This document shows positions 13,901 to 24,549 of a stretch of DNA of 64,000 nucleotides, piece by piece. A program made the translations under genes and the position numbers. This DNA comes from Hirundichthys speculiger (lineage: Eukaryota > Chordata > Actinopteri > Beloniformes > Exocoetidae), in the NCBI GenBank assembly GCA_018398805.1, contig JAGFBZ010001970.1, positions 744,001 to 808,000 on the forward strand, written 5' to 3'. The notes under the pieces are model-generated. The model worked only from the letters and a program-made list of their open reading frames with translations. It did not search any database and was not told where the DNA came from. Every line of letters starts with the position of its first letter. Position 1 is the first letter of the stretch.

Positions 13901-14621
13901 GAAAGAAATCTGGAAGCTTCTGCGACAGTTCTCGTCTCTTGCCAGCAGCTTCTGCATTTTCTGATGTGTTGAAATTGTGGAACGCAAACTTCAGACTAAT
14001 ATACTTCTATTGATGGTGATTGAAATGAATTCAAAAGACTAGCTTAATTTATTTATTTTTTTCTTCTTATGAACATGTGTTCTTTTTTTTCAAAGAAAAA
14101 AGCTGATAACCCAACAAGAGAAGATAATTTGTTTGTAATTTTAAAGCCACCTGCAATTCAGACTATTACACTTCCAATCCTACATTTCAAATATACACCA
14201 CACTAACATACAAACAAACAAACAAAAACACACACTCCACTCTAAGCCAAGATTTAACATAGATAGATAGATAGATGTTCCCCATGGTCTTGAAAGAATA
14301 ACTGAAGAAAACTAAATGATCAAAACCCATGCCAGGACTGAGGTGTACCATATATCTGTTTGTAGCTATGGTCCCATGCACAATCCTCCACTGGAGGTCA
14401 CATGTTCATTTAACATATTTTACAGAGACCATGAACAACAAGAAAGCTCAGTACACCTCAGTGCCCTGACCGTTGTCAGAGAGTTTAGGTTCAAAACCTT
14501 CATGCTGTTGAGATATCATTTTTTCCTCAGCCTCTCAAAAGCAACCATATGAGGGGGTCTTTAAAGACAGTAAGTTAGGCTTGTCATCCCGTCAGTACTC
14601 AGAGCAGAAGAAACAGCCAGT

Positions 14622-14644
14622 GGGGGGGGGGGGGGGGGGGGGGG
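14622..14644. repeat. Poly(G) tract, 23 bases
   Basis: An uninterrupted G run in otherwise unique sequence. It lies just upstream of an open frame (14706-14942) that I do not recognise. Confidence 0.8.
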
Positions 14645-16558
14645 AGACTATAGCTCATCATTCCATTGGTCAGATGGAGTACAGTCCTCAGCAAAAGCTC
14701 TTCTAGTGTCTGGCAGGAACATGCAGGCCTCCTCCACAAGCCTGTGTAACAGTCTGTTCAATCACATATCAAGCAACTCAGGAAGGCTTGGGACAGACAT
14801 CTTCAGGGGGTTACCCAGCTTCACACAACTCGCCTCTCTCCACCCAGAAACCAAACTGGCAGATGAAAGGGTCCAAGAGGAAGTAAGGCTATTCCCAGGC
14901 TGGTGGAGGAAAGAAAGAAAGGGGTTATTGCACAGTGCCTAACAGACCCTTCAAAAAGCATACTACACATGTTGATCTTTGCACTTATGAATTTGACACC
15001 AGCCCTCCACCTCTTCTGACCAACTCATGTTTTCCAGCTTCTCTAATATATGATTTACCTGCAGTGGCATAATTCACATTAAAGGCTATGTCTAATTTGA
15101 GGGGGTTTATCCAAGAACATTTAATTGCACTCAACTTGTCCTGACTGCAGGGCAGGTTTCAAAGATAATCTTCAATTTCTATCTTTGAGTCAGATGGCAG
15201 AGAGAGAGAGAGCGGGCGAGCGAGAGAGAGAAACACACAACCTCTGTCAAGCTGGCTGGCCCAGGAAAAAAGGCTGCCTGTTTCATTTCCCCCCATGGTC
15301 TCTGTGGGGGCCCGGGTCTCTTCCCTGCTGAGCCTCACCATCGCTGCACTTTGAAGTCTGCAGCCGGGATGTTCCCAAAGACTCAAGTCATTGAGACATA
15401 TGCACACAAACACTCAAGTGCTCATGTCATGGACTGTACACACATAGACACACTGATATGCGAGGAAACTAGGAAACTCAGTGTGTTATCTTGATCCCTT
15501 ATGATGCAGTTGTTAACATTAATGAGCAGAAAGCGATAAAATTATGCCGCGTTAACATCTAATGACAACAACTGCCACAATTTGTAACTCTTTAACAGTT
15601 ATGCTAGCGTGAACTAAAAAAGTATGGAAATAGTAGTAAGTGAGTAACATTTACTTATAGAGCATCTTCCACAGACAGAGTCACAAAGTCCTTTACAATA
15701 AAATACAATAGTAAATTAAAACAAATTGAAAAACAAAAGTGATAACAGAAACAGCTAAAGACAACATAAAAACCGAATCTAAAAGCCTGCCTAAAGCCTA
15801 AATTAAAATGTTTTCAGTTTATTTTATTCTATTTTATTTTCAGTGATCTCTGAATTTATATTAAAAAAAAAAAGTGGTAAGGAGCACCAAAATCCCAATC
15901 ACCACATATTTTTAAATCAGAATGAGGCACCACAGTGATCTCTGCTGAAAGGACGTGAGAGACCGACTACAAGACTACGGCCATTAAACTGGGGTGCCTT
16001 ACTGTTCAGAGCTTTAAAAGTTAAGAATAAGGATTTTAAATCTGATTATAAAAACTGACTGGAAGCCAGTAAAGAGTTTTCAAAAAAGCGGAGTGATGTG
16101 ATTCTCCCTTCCCACAGTTGGATAAAAGACATGCAGCTGCATTTTCAACAGACTGCAGCCTATTCAAGGATGTTTTATGTGGACAGGTTAAAAAAGTGAA
16201 TTACAGTAGCCCAGCTGTGAAAAAAATAAAATAGGCATTAATAATCAATTCCATTTCTGCCTGAGAAACAATACATCTAAACTTTGTAATATTTCTTAGA
16301 TGGAAGAAAGCTGAGCAAATCAGTCGTGTAACATGAATCTCTAAGTACAGAGGAGTGTCTAAAGTGACCCCAAGGCTTTACAAACTAGATTTTGCCAAAG
16401 AGCCAAAAGACCCAGGCCTCATATAATCGTTGGGATGAAGCAGTCAGGAGCAATAAAAATTAGGGCTGGGCAAGATAATGCTTTATTATTGCATTAACTC
16501 ATTAATTTATTAACGCCGGCATTTATTTTATCGCACATTAACTCATGTTGCTCACATG

Positions 16559-17180
16559 TGTGGTGTCTGAACAATATGATCTTTTACATATATACTTATA
16601 TAAGTTTTGACTATGTCCTCTAAAAGAAGTTCATTGAGTTTAGGACATTCTGTAGAGTCAGCGGGTTCATGTTGGTGTGTGTGGACTACATCCTGTCTTT
16701 TTCAGCAAAACAGAGTACAGTTCAGGGCCAAGGAGAGACAAGAACTGAGAATCTGTCTTAGAGAGTTTCTGATTGATTCCAACTGTAAACTTAAGACAGT
16801 ACTGTTTATTTTTAAAGAAGATAAGCAAGTAAGGAGTGAATATGAATCGGTCTCATTAAAATTGGCTGATTCCACCTGTGAAACTGAAGCTTGGAAAGGC
16901 GTTACAAAGAGCCTGCATATTTCTTTGTTCTTTGATCTTTCCCTCATCAGCTCATAGAAAGGTCCTAGACTTGCTGCAGAAGTCTGTCATTTATGCCTTC
17001 TTTTTTCTGTAAATAAACATCTTTTTGCATTTAAAAGTCGGCCTGGAGCAGCTTTTTTTCTGAACCCATTTAACACATCCAGAACGGCATGGCGAAGCCA
17101 GAGAGGAAGAGGAGAAGAGAAAAGTCACACCATCGTCGCCAGGAGAATCTTCAGACTTCTTCTGACGACAGAAAACTACA
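16559..17180 (+). mobile_element. Probable solo LTR nested in the hAT-like element
   Basis: This 622-bp insert begins TG and ends CA and is flanked by CATG on both sides (16555-16558 and 17181-17184), a 4-bp duplication typical of LTR retroelements. The flanking sequence joins cleanly when compared with the second unit of the host element, where CACATGCTTTTGTTT is continuous (about 17473). It holds a TATATAAG-like box near 16595 and an AATAAA signal at about 17011, fitting a promoter and a polyadenylation site. No internal retroviral genes are present. The family is unknown; a gypsy-like or endogenous retroviral LTR is plausible. Confidence 0.6.
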
Positions 17181-17715
17181 CATGCTTTTGTTTTGGAAAG
17201 TCTGTTGCTGGCTTTTGGAAACCTGGAAGAGAATTGGCGGAAAAGCTACAACAGACAGGGAGAGCGGTAAAGTTACAGAACTTTAACGTGGACATTTCAT
17301 TTCAAAGTTCTCCTAGACAGCTGATTCGACAGAAACAAGGTTTTTTGTAACAACTGCCAAGTTGAACTCCCTGTTAAAAGTTTCTGCTGTTACCTTAGAA
17401 ATTATATATTGCATTAACTTGTTAATTTATTAACACCGACATTTATTTTATCGCGCATTAACGCATGTTGCTCACATGCTTTTGTTTCGAAAAGTCTGTT
17501 ACTGGCTGCTGCGGAACCGGAAGTGAATTTGCGGAAAAACATGCGGGAAAGATAAAACAGACATGGAGAGTGGTAAAGTTACGTAACTTTTACATGGACA
17601 TTTTCATTTTAAAGTTCTTCCAGATGGCGGATTCGACAGAAACAAGGTTATTTGTAACAATTGCCAAGTTGAACTCCCCGTTAAAAGTTTCTGCTGTTGC
17701 CTCAGAAACTGCCTG
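17181..17715. repeat. Imperfect tandem duplication within the hAT-like element
   Basis: The segment 17181-17404 and the segment about 17476-17715 are about 85% alike by eye, sharing runs such as TTCGACAGAAACAAGG and GCCAAGTTGAACTCCC. The preceding AT-rich lead (16483-16558) is likewise repeated at 17412-17478. The element is therefore a dimer of its own interior, with the LTR inserted in the first unit. Confidence 0.75.
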
Positions 17716-18484
17716 TTTTAATGTATTGATTGTGGCTCAGGATTTTGTTGGTTGACTTTTTTTTTTTTAATAAAAAAAACAGGAGCACATAATTACCCTG
17801 GCAGTGGCAATAAGCTTTATTTTATTTTATGTTTTTTAAGATGAGATTTACACTAAATGTGTTACTGACAAGTGCTGATGTTAAAAATGTTTGAACAATA
17901 AATGTTATGGCACTTTTGTTTATATGGCAGCAGAACATGTAAATATAATTGCACTTTACTTTTGAATTCATTATTTGATTTTGCATATACTCGTCATTAA
18001 TCAGGGAAATCATGCTATTTATTGCAATTAAAATTTTTTATCGTTGCCCAGCCCAAATAAAAATCCTTTCCAGTTTTCTGAAATTAGCTGTAAAATGTCT
18101 GTGGCTAAAAATGACTTGATGGCAGTTAAATCATTTTGTTTAAGTCAGTAGGTCATCCAGCGGAGAAGCTGGATAACACCAGCATATAGATTGCAGGAAA
18201 TATTGCTAAAATTTGCAATTAAATGACCAAGAGGTAATATGTGCACAGTAAATAAAATGGGTCCAAGGACAGATCCCTGCTAACCACCATAGTACAGGGG
18301 AGCCTCATTTGATATGAACTGGTTGGTGGACACAGAAAAGCTCCTGTCAGTAGGGTAGGGAGTGAACCACTCTTGGACAGACCCACAGATATACTGTATG
18401 TGAGAGAAGTCATCAAGAGAATGCCATCTCATGTTTTCAGAGTGTATCATAGAGAAAATAAAGTACAACATCTACCTCTCTAGG

Positions 18485-19129
18485 ATTTACCCTCCCTCTC
18501 CATTGTCTTACCGCCTGCAACAGCCTCATGTGTCATTACACGCATGATCATCATGCCCGTTTAACCAATCATTTTCAGGCAGGGTTATGAGAGAGGTGAT
18601 TCAAGTCCACTAAATAAGGTTTGTGCTTAGGTGAATTCTGAAATCGCTGATAAACCTCCCTTCAACTTAAACTTCGCAATTCCTGCCTTCCTTCATGTAG
18701 CAATCTGAAAATTTAAATTGGTTCTGCACCAGTCATGGTTTTGTTCTCTCTGTCTGCTCATAACTCACTAGTGTAATATATCACACACAGTGGAGATGGA
18801 CTACATTATGCTAGCAGCCTCTGTGATCAGGTCTTTAGAGAACTCTCTGTGTGTGTGTGACAGTATGTGTGAAAGAGAATATAGCCATTTGTTAAGCATG
18901 TTCGTGAAGTGTATAGGAAAGGGCAACCAAGGTGAATTCAGCAGCTGGCAACAACATGGTATAAATAATTCTGATCCCACACCTCATGTAATATGATTAG
19001 TGATATAGTACACTGAAACTCCGCCTTGGCGAGGAGTCTTAGAAAACACTGGGACATTGTAAAATAAATACAGAAAGCCATCATCACCAAGTCTCATGAA
19101 TCCAAATGTCATTTACAATCGAACACAAA
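18485..19129. other. No recognised feature
   Basis: Unique-looking AT-rich sequence with a short TG run near 18850. I see no gene, repeat boundary or regulatory motif that can be supported. Confidence 0.5.
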
Positions 19130-19344
19130 AAATTCTGTTCAACTAATCTTTATTTGTATAACAACAATTATGATACAAATTGCCTCTAGGTGCTTTTCAG
19201 GGATACCTGACCCCTGAGCAAATGTTATTAAGTATAAGTAATAATATTAAATCTTAAGAAAAGAAACAATGGTAGGTAAAAAACATCCCTAGTGGTAGAA
19301 AAACCTTTAAGCGAAACAGTGGCAAGAAAAAAAAAACTCCCCTT
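19130..19344 (-). repeat. Fish LINE tail-like repeat
   Basis: The sequence from the TCTTTATTTGTATAACAAC stretch through GTGGCAAGAAAAAAAAAACTCCC resembles a very common fish repeat, in which a 'tttatttatatagcgcc' motif is followed by a 'cagtggcaaggaaaaactccc' motif. This is recognition by eye. No coding capacity is left. Confidence 0.5.
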
Positions 19345-20390
19345 TCAGCCTATAGTTAATCTAAACAATAGTGTGTTAGGGCTATTAGCCATCACTACAG
19401 TTACAGGAAACGGCTGAAGCCAAGACTAGAGCAGGCTGGTCTCAAACATAGCCTCATCATAGCTATGCTGCTATTGGTCTATGCTGCAGAGGGACAACAA
19501 CATGATCTGCTGAGCGGTGTCCTCACCTCTCTCTTTTCTGCCCTCTTCTCCCTTCAGCTGTATCTGTACTTAATTAAGAGCACCTCAAATGTAACTGTGC
19601 TTCATTGTTCCAGTAGTGTTCCATTGTTTTTTTTTTTGTTTTGTTTTTTTGTTTTGTGCTGTCCTGTGCAAGCCCCTCCCTTTCTCTTTCTGTGTGCAGT
19701 TGCAGGCCAGAGTTTCCAGAGCTACATACTTGTAGTTCCACCCTCTGACCATCCCAATGTTTACCTCCACCTGTCTATAAAGATGTCTCTGGGATACCAA
19801 CTAACATGCTGATCTGCTGTCTGACCCTCTGACCATCTCTCTCTCTAGTATTGAACTAACAATGCAATGAGTACTTCTTACATTTGCAAACATATATTTT
19901 GTAAAGAACAGCAAAAAAAAAAAAAAAGATAGCATATATGTCATCTCTCTGAGTATATCTAGTATAAAATAACAGTTATGTATATTGTACATATGGAGTT
20001 CTTAGTTTGACCTGCAAACATATATTTTGTAAAGAACAGCACAAAAAAAAAAAAAAAAAAAAAAATGCATTCAGTTACATGCATGGGGCTCCAATGAACA
20101 ACAAGGGATCAGCTGAAGAAGGAAGAGAGAGGAGAAGAGAGGAGAGAAATCAGAGATCATGTTGGACTGTGTCAGAGTACATGAGAGTGACCTGCATGAC
20201 TGCAGTCGTGAGCAGCTGATGGGACACCACTCAGCAGATCATGTTGGTGTGCCCCTGCAGCGTAGTCCTATAGCAGCATAGCTATGATGAGGCCATGTTC
20301 AGGGCGAGCCTGCCGTAATGCTGACTTCAGCTATTTCTATGACTGCTGGTCCTAACACACCATTGTTTAGACTAACTATAGACTTTACTA
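19345..20390. repeat. Large imperfect inverted repeat of LINE 3' sequence
   Basis: Arm 1 (about 19345-19530) and arm 2 (about 20220-20390) are inverse copies. Both carry CTCATCATAGCTATGCTGCT and the CATGATCTGCTGAG motif, in opposite orientation. The arms appear to be 3' untranslated parts of the same LINE type as the minus-strand coding remnant at 20299-20760. The roughly 690-bp centre holds a short direct repeat (TGCAAACATATATTTTGT at about 19885 and 20012, each followed by a poly(A) run). Two opposite retrotransposon insertions or an inverted duplication would explain it. Confidence 0.65.
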
Positions 20391-20760
20391 AACTGAGATG
20401 TTTTAGGCTTAGTTTTAAAGATGGGAGTGGTGTCAGCCTCCTGAACCCAAATTGGTAGCTGGTTCCACAGTAAAGATGTCTGATAGCAGAAGGCCCATCA
20501 TCCTCCAAATCTACTCTTGGATACTTTCAGAACAGCAAGTAAACCTTCACTCTGATAGTAGAGAGTTCTATAACGGAGCACAAGGTGTTTCAGGTCTTGT
20601 AAATAATGTGCTAAGCTGCTAAGAGCCTAATACATGAGTTAAGAGAATTAACAGAAACTAGTATGGACACTAATCCAGTGTCTGAGGCCATCAGAAGGTC
20701 TTGAGAGCCACTAACCAGCGTCGTATCTGTGCTGATTTATTCTTAACCCTTAATGAAAAA
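20299..20760 (-). pseudogene. LINE B, C-terminal coding remnant
   Basis: On the minus strand the sequence reads, across frameshifts, VSKSRFGG followed by a LLWNQLPIWVQEADTTP-like segment at about 20500-20430. This is the conserved C-terminus of L2-type fish LINE polymerases (LLWNQLPI.VREADT). Just upstream (about 20735-20650) is QDLLMASDTGLVSILVS, which resembles the reverse-transcriptase block before the DLSAAFDTVDH motif. The polymerase core between these two is missing, so this copy is internally deleted. The 5' neighbour of this LINE is found at 23486-23700, on the other side of LINE A. Confidence 0.7.
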
Positions 20761-21057
20761 CTTCAAATAAATGATTTCCATGCGGGGGTGGTCTAACTGG
20801 CTTGCAACAACATTTTACAGACTTTTTTTTAAATTTAAATGGGAGGTTGGATATTGGATATTGGATATTTTACAATACAGTTAAAAATATGAAATTATTT
20901 ACAAACAAAACTATACAAAGTAACATAAGAAAATTTTAATGAAATTTTAAATAGAGGTAGAAGGTGGCTGGTGTGCTAATTATTAAGGTGCAGTGGAGGT
21001 AGGTAGGAGGAGGTAGGCAGGTTGTAATAGTTCCGGTAGTGGGGGTTGTGTGTGTGT

Positions 21058-21095
<38 letters not shown>
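21058..21095. repeat. Poly(G) tract, 38 bases
   Basis: The longest G run in the window. It lies directly 3' of the LINE A coding end and after a short TG run. The same LINE probably carried a C-rich tract there that has expanded. Its length should be treated with caution in assembly. Confidence 0.85.
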
Positions 21096-21096
<1 letters not shown>

Positions 21097-21097
21097 A

Positions 21098-23475
21098 TCA
21101 TGTGTGTGTGTGTCCATGGGCGTTTGCAGTTCTTATGGCCCAAGGGAAGAAGCTGTTTGTCAGTCTGCTGGTGTGGGATCTGATCGACCTGTACCGTCTT
21201 CCAGACCGCAGCAGGTCAAACAGGGGGTGGGCGGGGTGTGTGGGGTCGGCTGTGATGGCCCTGGTCCTCCTCAGGCAGGAGGATGAGGCCATCTGTTCCA
21301 GGGCAGGCAGAGGGCAGCCGATGATCCTCTGGGCCGTGTTGATGACCCTCTGCACCGCTTCCCCTGTCCTCCGCTGTGGAGCCAGCGTACCACACACTCA
21401 GGCAGTACGTCAGTACGCTCTCCACAGCAGAGTGGTAGAAGGCCAACAGCAGCTTCTGGTCCAGGTTGTCCTTCCTGAGGACCCGCAGGAAGTGGAGACG
21501 CTGCTGTGCCTTCTTCACAAGGAACGTGGTGTTGCCTGACCAGGAGTTGTCGGAGGAGATGTGGGTGCCCAGGAACTTAAAGGTGGAAATGATTTCCACC
21601 CGTTCTCCGTTTATGATGAGGGGGGTGTGGTCTGGTCTGGTTCTCCTGAAATCCATAATCAGTTCTCTGGTTTTTTGGACATTCAGGGACAGGTTGTTGT
21701 CCGAGCACCAGAGAGACAGTTTCTTCACCCTCCTCCCTGTACGCCGTTTCGTCTCCGTCACTGATCAGCCCAACCACGGTGGTGTCGTCCGCATATTTTA
21801 TGATGCGGTTGGTTGGGTGGGACGGGGAGCAGTCATAGGTGTACAGGGCGTACAGCAGAGGGCTCAGGACACAACCTTGGGGGGAACCAGTGCTGAGGGT
21901 GATTGTGGAGGAGTGGTGGGGGCCGAGTTTTACAGTCTGGGGGCGGTGTGTCAGAAAGTTTTTGATCCAGGTGCAGGTGGGGAGGGGGATCTGGAGCTGG
22001 AGGAGTTTGGTGCAGAGAATGTCCGGGATTATTGTGTTAAACGCTGAGCTGTAGTCCACGAAGAGCATCCTCACGTAGCTCTTCTTGTTCTCCAGGTGGC
22101 TCAGCGCTGTGTGGAGTGTAAGGGCGATGGCGTCCTCCGTTGACCTGTTTGGCCTGTAGGCAAACTGGTGGGGGTCAAAGGAGGGGGGGGGGAGGTCTCT
22201 GAGGTGCTAAGAGACTGAGCGCTCCAAGCACTTCATGATTACAGACGTCAGGGCAATGGGTCTGTAATCATTCAGACTGTCTATGGCAGGTTTTTTGGGG
22301 ACGGGGACGATGGTTGAAGCCTTCAGGCAGGTCGGGACCGTGGCGTGTGTCAGGGAGAGGTTGAACAGCCTGGTGAGGATCCCTGTCAGCTGGTCTGCGC
22401 ACGCCTTGATCACCGCCCCTGGTATGCCGTCCGGACCAGCGGCTTTCCTGGGGTTCACTGCTCTCAGGTTCCTCCTCACCTCGTGCTCCTGAAGAGAGAG
22501 AGGTGGGGTGCTGGAACCTGGGGGAGGCAGTGACTGCAGGTGGGTGGTGGTGGTCTCAAACCGGGCAAAGAAGCTGTTCAGCTCCTCTGCCAGGGTGCAG
22601 CTGCTGGAGGAAGAGGGAGGGGGTAGGCCTTTGTAGTTTGTGAGGGCCTGGATGCCCCTCCACATCTGTCTTGGGTTGCTGTCGGTGAGGTGCCCTTCCA
22701 CTTTCTCCTTGTAGGAGGCTTTGGCCCTTTTGATGCCCCTCCTCAGGTCAGCTCTGGCGGTGCTGTAGAGAGCTCTGTCCCCCGTCCTGAAGGCCGAGTT
22801 GCGAGCTCTGATCAGGGTCTGGACCTCACTGGTCATCCAAGGCTTCTTATTGGGGTAGACTCGGATGCGTCTCTCCTCTGTGACATTTTCTACACAACAT
22901 TTTATGTAGAAAAGTACAGACTCTGTGTGAGTGTCCAGGTCCTGATCCTCAAAAATACTCCACTCCGTGCAGGCGAAGCAGTCCTGTAACTGGGCGAGAG
23001 CACTTTCGGGCCAGGCTTTGATGGTCTGGGTGGTTGGTTTGTTTGTCTCCTGCGGGGGGGTGTAGGCCGGGAGGAGGAATAGGGAGAGATGATCTGATTG
23101 TCCGAGGTGGGGGAGGGGGGAGGCTCTGTACGCATGTTTGATGTTAGTATAAACATGGTCGAGTGTGTTTTCTCCCCTGGTTGCACACTTGACGTGCTGG
23201 TGGAGTTTGGGGAGAACAGTCTTTAGGTTGGCTTTGTTGAAATCCCCGGCGATGATGTGCACGCCGTCCGGATGGGCCCTCTGTTGCTTGGTTACCATGA
23301 GCTGGAGCTGGCCAAGCGCCATGCTAACGTTAGCATCGGGAGGAATGTAAACAGCAGTCACAGTGACTGCCGTTAGCTCCCGCGGCAGATAGAAGGGTCG
23401 GCACCGAACAGTCATGGCCTCGAGGTCCGGTGAGCAGAAGGTGTCGACCACTCTGCTGTCCGTGCACCAGTCCAC
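21098..23475 (-). pseudogene. LINE A endonuclease/reverse transcriptase, broken
   Basis: This is the ORF2-type polyprotein that would nick target DNA and copy element RNA. The first open part (22207-23475, 422 residues) has the C-terminal half of an APE-type endonuclease: GDFN at about residue 77 and SDH near residue 125. Reverse-transcriptase blocks follow (RKAAGPDGIPG, LNDYRPIALTSV). A TAG at 22207-22209 and a G/C-run frameshift near 22185 break the reading. The frame resumes with [27 protein letters not shown] and an intact YADD (21577-22074). Further frameshifts near 21740 and 21370 precede [18 protein letters not shown] and the C-terminal LLRSGRRYRSIRSHTSRL. The N-terminal endonuclease is absent. 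Catalytic motifs survive, but the copy cannot be translated as one protein. Confidence 0.88.
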
Positions 23476-23485
23476 CAGTCCTTCA

Positions 23486-23700
23486 CTAAAATGCTGGGAT
23501 CAAGAGTGTTTTTGAGTGCAGGTTTAATTACTGCGATTTTAAAAACCTGTGGTACGTATCCTAAATTTAGGGACATATTAATCTGATCTAATATTGGCAA
23601 ACCAATAAAAGAGAAAGCATTTTTGATAGAGCTGCACCATCCTGGGTGGGTTGAATGCCATTTTTGCTAATCAGACCAAGCTTTCCCCAAAACATCTTAA
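23486..23700 (-). pseudogene. LINE B, N-terminal reverse-transcriptase remnant
   Basis: The minus strand encodes ILDQINMSLNLGYVPQVFK and then IAVIKPALKNTLDPSIL (about 23595-23485), the early reverse-transcriptase region usually read as 'INxSLxxGxVPxxFKxAxxKPLLKK'. It stops exactly where LINE A begins. The rest of LINE B lies at 20299-20760. About 60 residues between the two parts are missing. Confidence 0.7.
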
Positions 23701-24022
23701 AAATTGTTAATAAAGGCCACATCGGTTCCTGGACACCACTGAGACAACCAGTGATGGAGTGATGACATCAGCTAGACATTTCATCACTGATCAAAATAGG
23801 AAGGAGAACAGAGAAAACTATGGAGTCCGACATGCTTTAAGCATAGTTGCACACCAACTCAGTGTTAGGTTTATTGACCTCCGACTGTCATATACATTCA
23901 CGCAGACATGTATTATTGAGTACCGTTTATAGAGAGGAGATGTCCCATCTTAAGGAAAACAAAAGTAAGATTGTTTTGAATTAGATTTTTTATGGTGCAT
24001 CAAATTTTTTCTATTGAACTGC

Positions 24023-24413
24023 AGGCAGGCCAGTTCAGCACTCAGCCTCTTCTCCCGTGAAGCCAGGCTGCTTTGATGTATGCAGTATGTGGTTTAGCAT
24101 CTTCTTGCCGAAATATGCCAAGGCCTTTCCTAAAAGACACATTGTCTGGATGGGACCATATGTTGCTTTTAAACCTCTATGTACTCGTTAACATTGCTGG
24201 CGCCTTTACAGATAAATAAGATGCCCACACCATCGGCACAAACACAACCCCATACCACCAGAGATGCAGGCTTTTGAACTGTCTGCTGATAACAAGCTGG
24301 ATGGTCGCTCTCCTCTTTAGTATGCAGTCGGTATCCATGTTTTCCAGGAAGAAATTAAAATTTTGATTAATCTGACCACAGAACAGTTTTTCATTTTGCT
24401 TGAGAACAGCCAA
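24023..24413 (-). pseudogene. Tc1-like transposase relic
   Basis: One minus-strand frame, with two in-frame stops (about 24174 and 24039), reads SLHLWWYGVVFVPMVWASYL, matching the Tc1 'GGGSVMVWGGIS' region loosely. It continues with FRQEDAKPHTAYIKAAWL and then VLNWPACSS, corresponding to the Tc1 catalytic-D motif (QQDNAKPHTA) and the block before the catalytic E ([14 protein letters not shown]). The catalytic D of the second position is E-D here, and the region with the final E is missing. The terminal repeats were not found. The copy is old. Confidence 0.72.
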
Positions 24414-24440
24414 TTCAGTGTATTTATTATTATTATCAAC

Positions 24441-24549
24441 CAGTTAGGGTGAACGACATTGCCGGGACTACCACAAATTCAAATACATGATGAAAAACAG
24501 AGCAAAATGCACGAGTATGCGGGACCGCGATATGGGCAAGGGTATACTG
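24441..24549 (+). mobile_element. MITE-B fragment (right end)
   Basis: From CAGTTAGGGTGAA through CTACCACAAATTCAAATACA to the terminal TATACTG, followed by TA, it matches the right part of the MITE-B copy ending at 42014. The left part is absent; the fragment abuts the Tc1 relic. Confidence 0.75.

Larger units (their letters stand above)
10284..15639. other. Gene-free, mostly unique sequence
   Basis: No convincing gene or transposon was found. The stretch holds the T20G28 tract (10880-10927), a GATA microsatellite at about 14259-14275, a 23-G run (14622-14644) and purine-rich GA repeats near 15197-15230. The 12530-12720 segment is rich in TAATT/ATTAG motifs and reads like a candidate conserved non-coding element, which is inference only. 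Confidence 0.55.
16461..18056. mobile_element. hAT-like element with 8-bp TSD inside the LINE relic
   Basis: The ends are TAGGGCTGGGCAA and the inverse TTGCCCAGCCCAA. Both are flanked by ATAAAAAT (16453-16460 and 18057-18064), an exact 8-bp duplication as hAT elements make. The host LINE resumes on the far side. The interior has two related units: the stretch 16483-16558 plus 17181-17404 is repeated at 17412-17715. The first unit is broken by a probable LTR (16559-17180). A 96-residue open frame (17465-17755) is not recognisable, and no BED finger or hAT dimerisation motif is visible, so it is probably non-autonomous. Confidence 0.8.
15640..18484 (-). pseudogene. L2/CR1-type LINE relic, split by a hAT-like element
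   Basis: This is a 5'-truncated non-LTR retrotransposon read on the minus strand. At about 18300-18210 it encodes QGSVLGPILFTVHILPLG, the reverse-transcriptase block usually written GVPQGSVLGPLLF, followed at about 18150 by YAGVIQL where an active enzyme has YADDTQL, so the catalytic aspartates are lost. At about 16080-15990 it continues with residues resembling the C-terminal RIDFKILLLVYKALNGKAP region (here SDLKSLFLTFKALNSKAPQF). The 15640-15800 part resembles the usual fish LINE 3' tail. Stops are frequent. The hAT-like element 16461-18056 separates the two parts. The exact LINE clade (L2, Rex1 or relative) is not resolved. Confidence 0.78.
20822..23485 (-). mobile_element. LINE A: 5'-truncated jockey/L2-superfamily retrotransposon
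   Basis: A minus-strand non-LTR retrotransposon spans from the middle of the endonuclease (near 23480) to a 3' region ending near 20822-20871. The end carries short tandem repeats (ATTGGAT three times at about 20850-20871 on the plus strand), as CR1/L2-type LINEs often do. It lies between the two parts of LINE B, so it probably inserted into it. The coding remnant is described separately. A 38-G run (21058-21095 on the plus strand) sits just after the C-terminus. Confidence 0.8.

Noticed and set aside
14706..14942. 78-residue open frame
   Set aside because: No recognisable motif, no splice or promoter support, and it follows a poly(G) tract.
19884..20064. Direct repeat ending in poly(A) as a LINE target-site duplication
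   Set aside because: The intervening ~125 bp shows no LINE or SINE sequence, so a simple local duplication is as likely.
21039..22054. Several plus-strand open frames of 67-193 residues
   Set aside because: They lie opposite the LINE A coding region, and the minus strand carries all the recognisable reverse-transcriptase motifs. They are shadows.
22207..23475. A 422-residue open frame as an intact gene
   Set aside because: It lacks the endonuclease N-terminus and the polymerase core that follows in other frames; it is one segment of a broken LINE.
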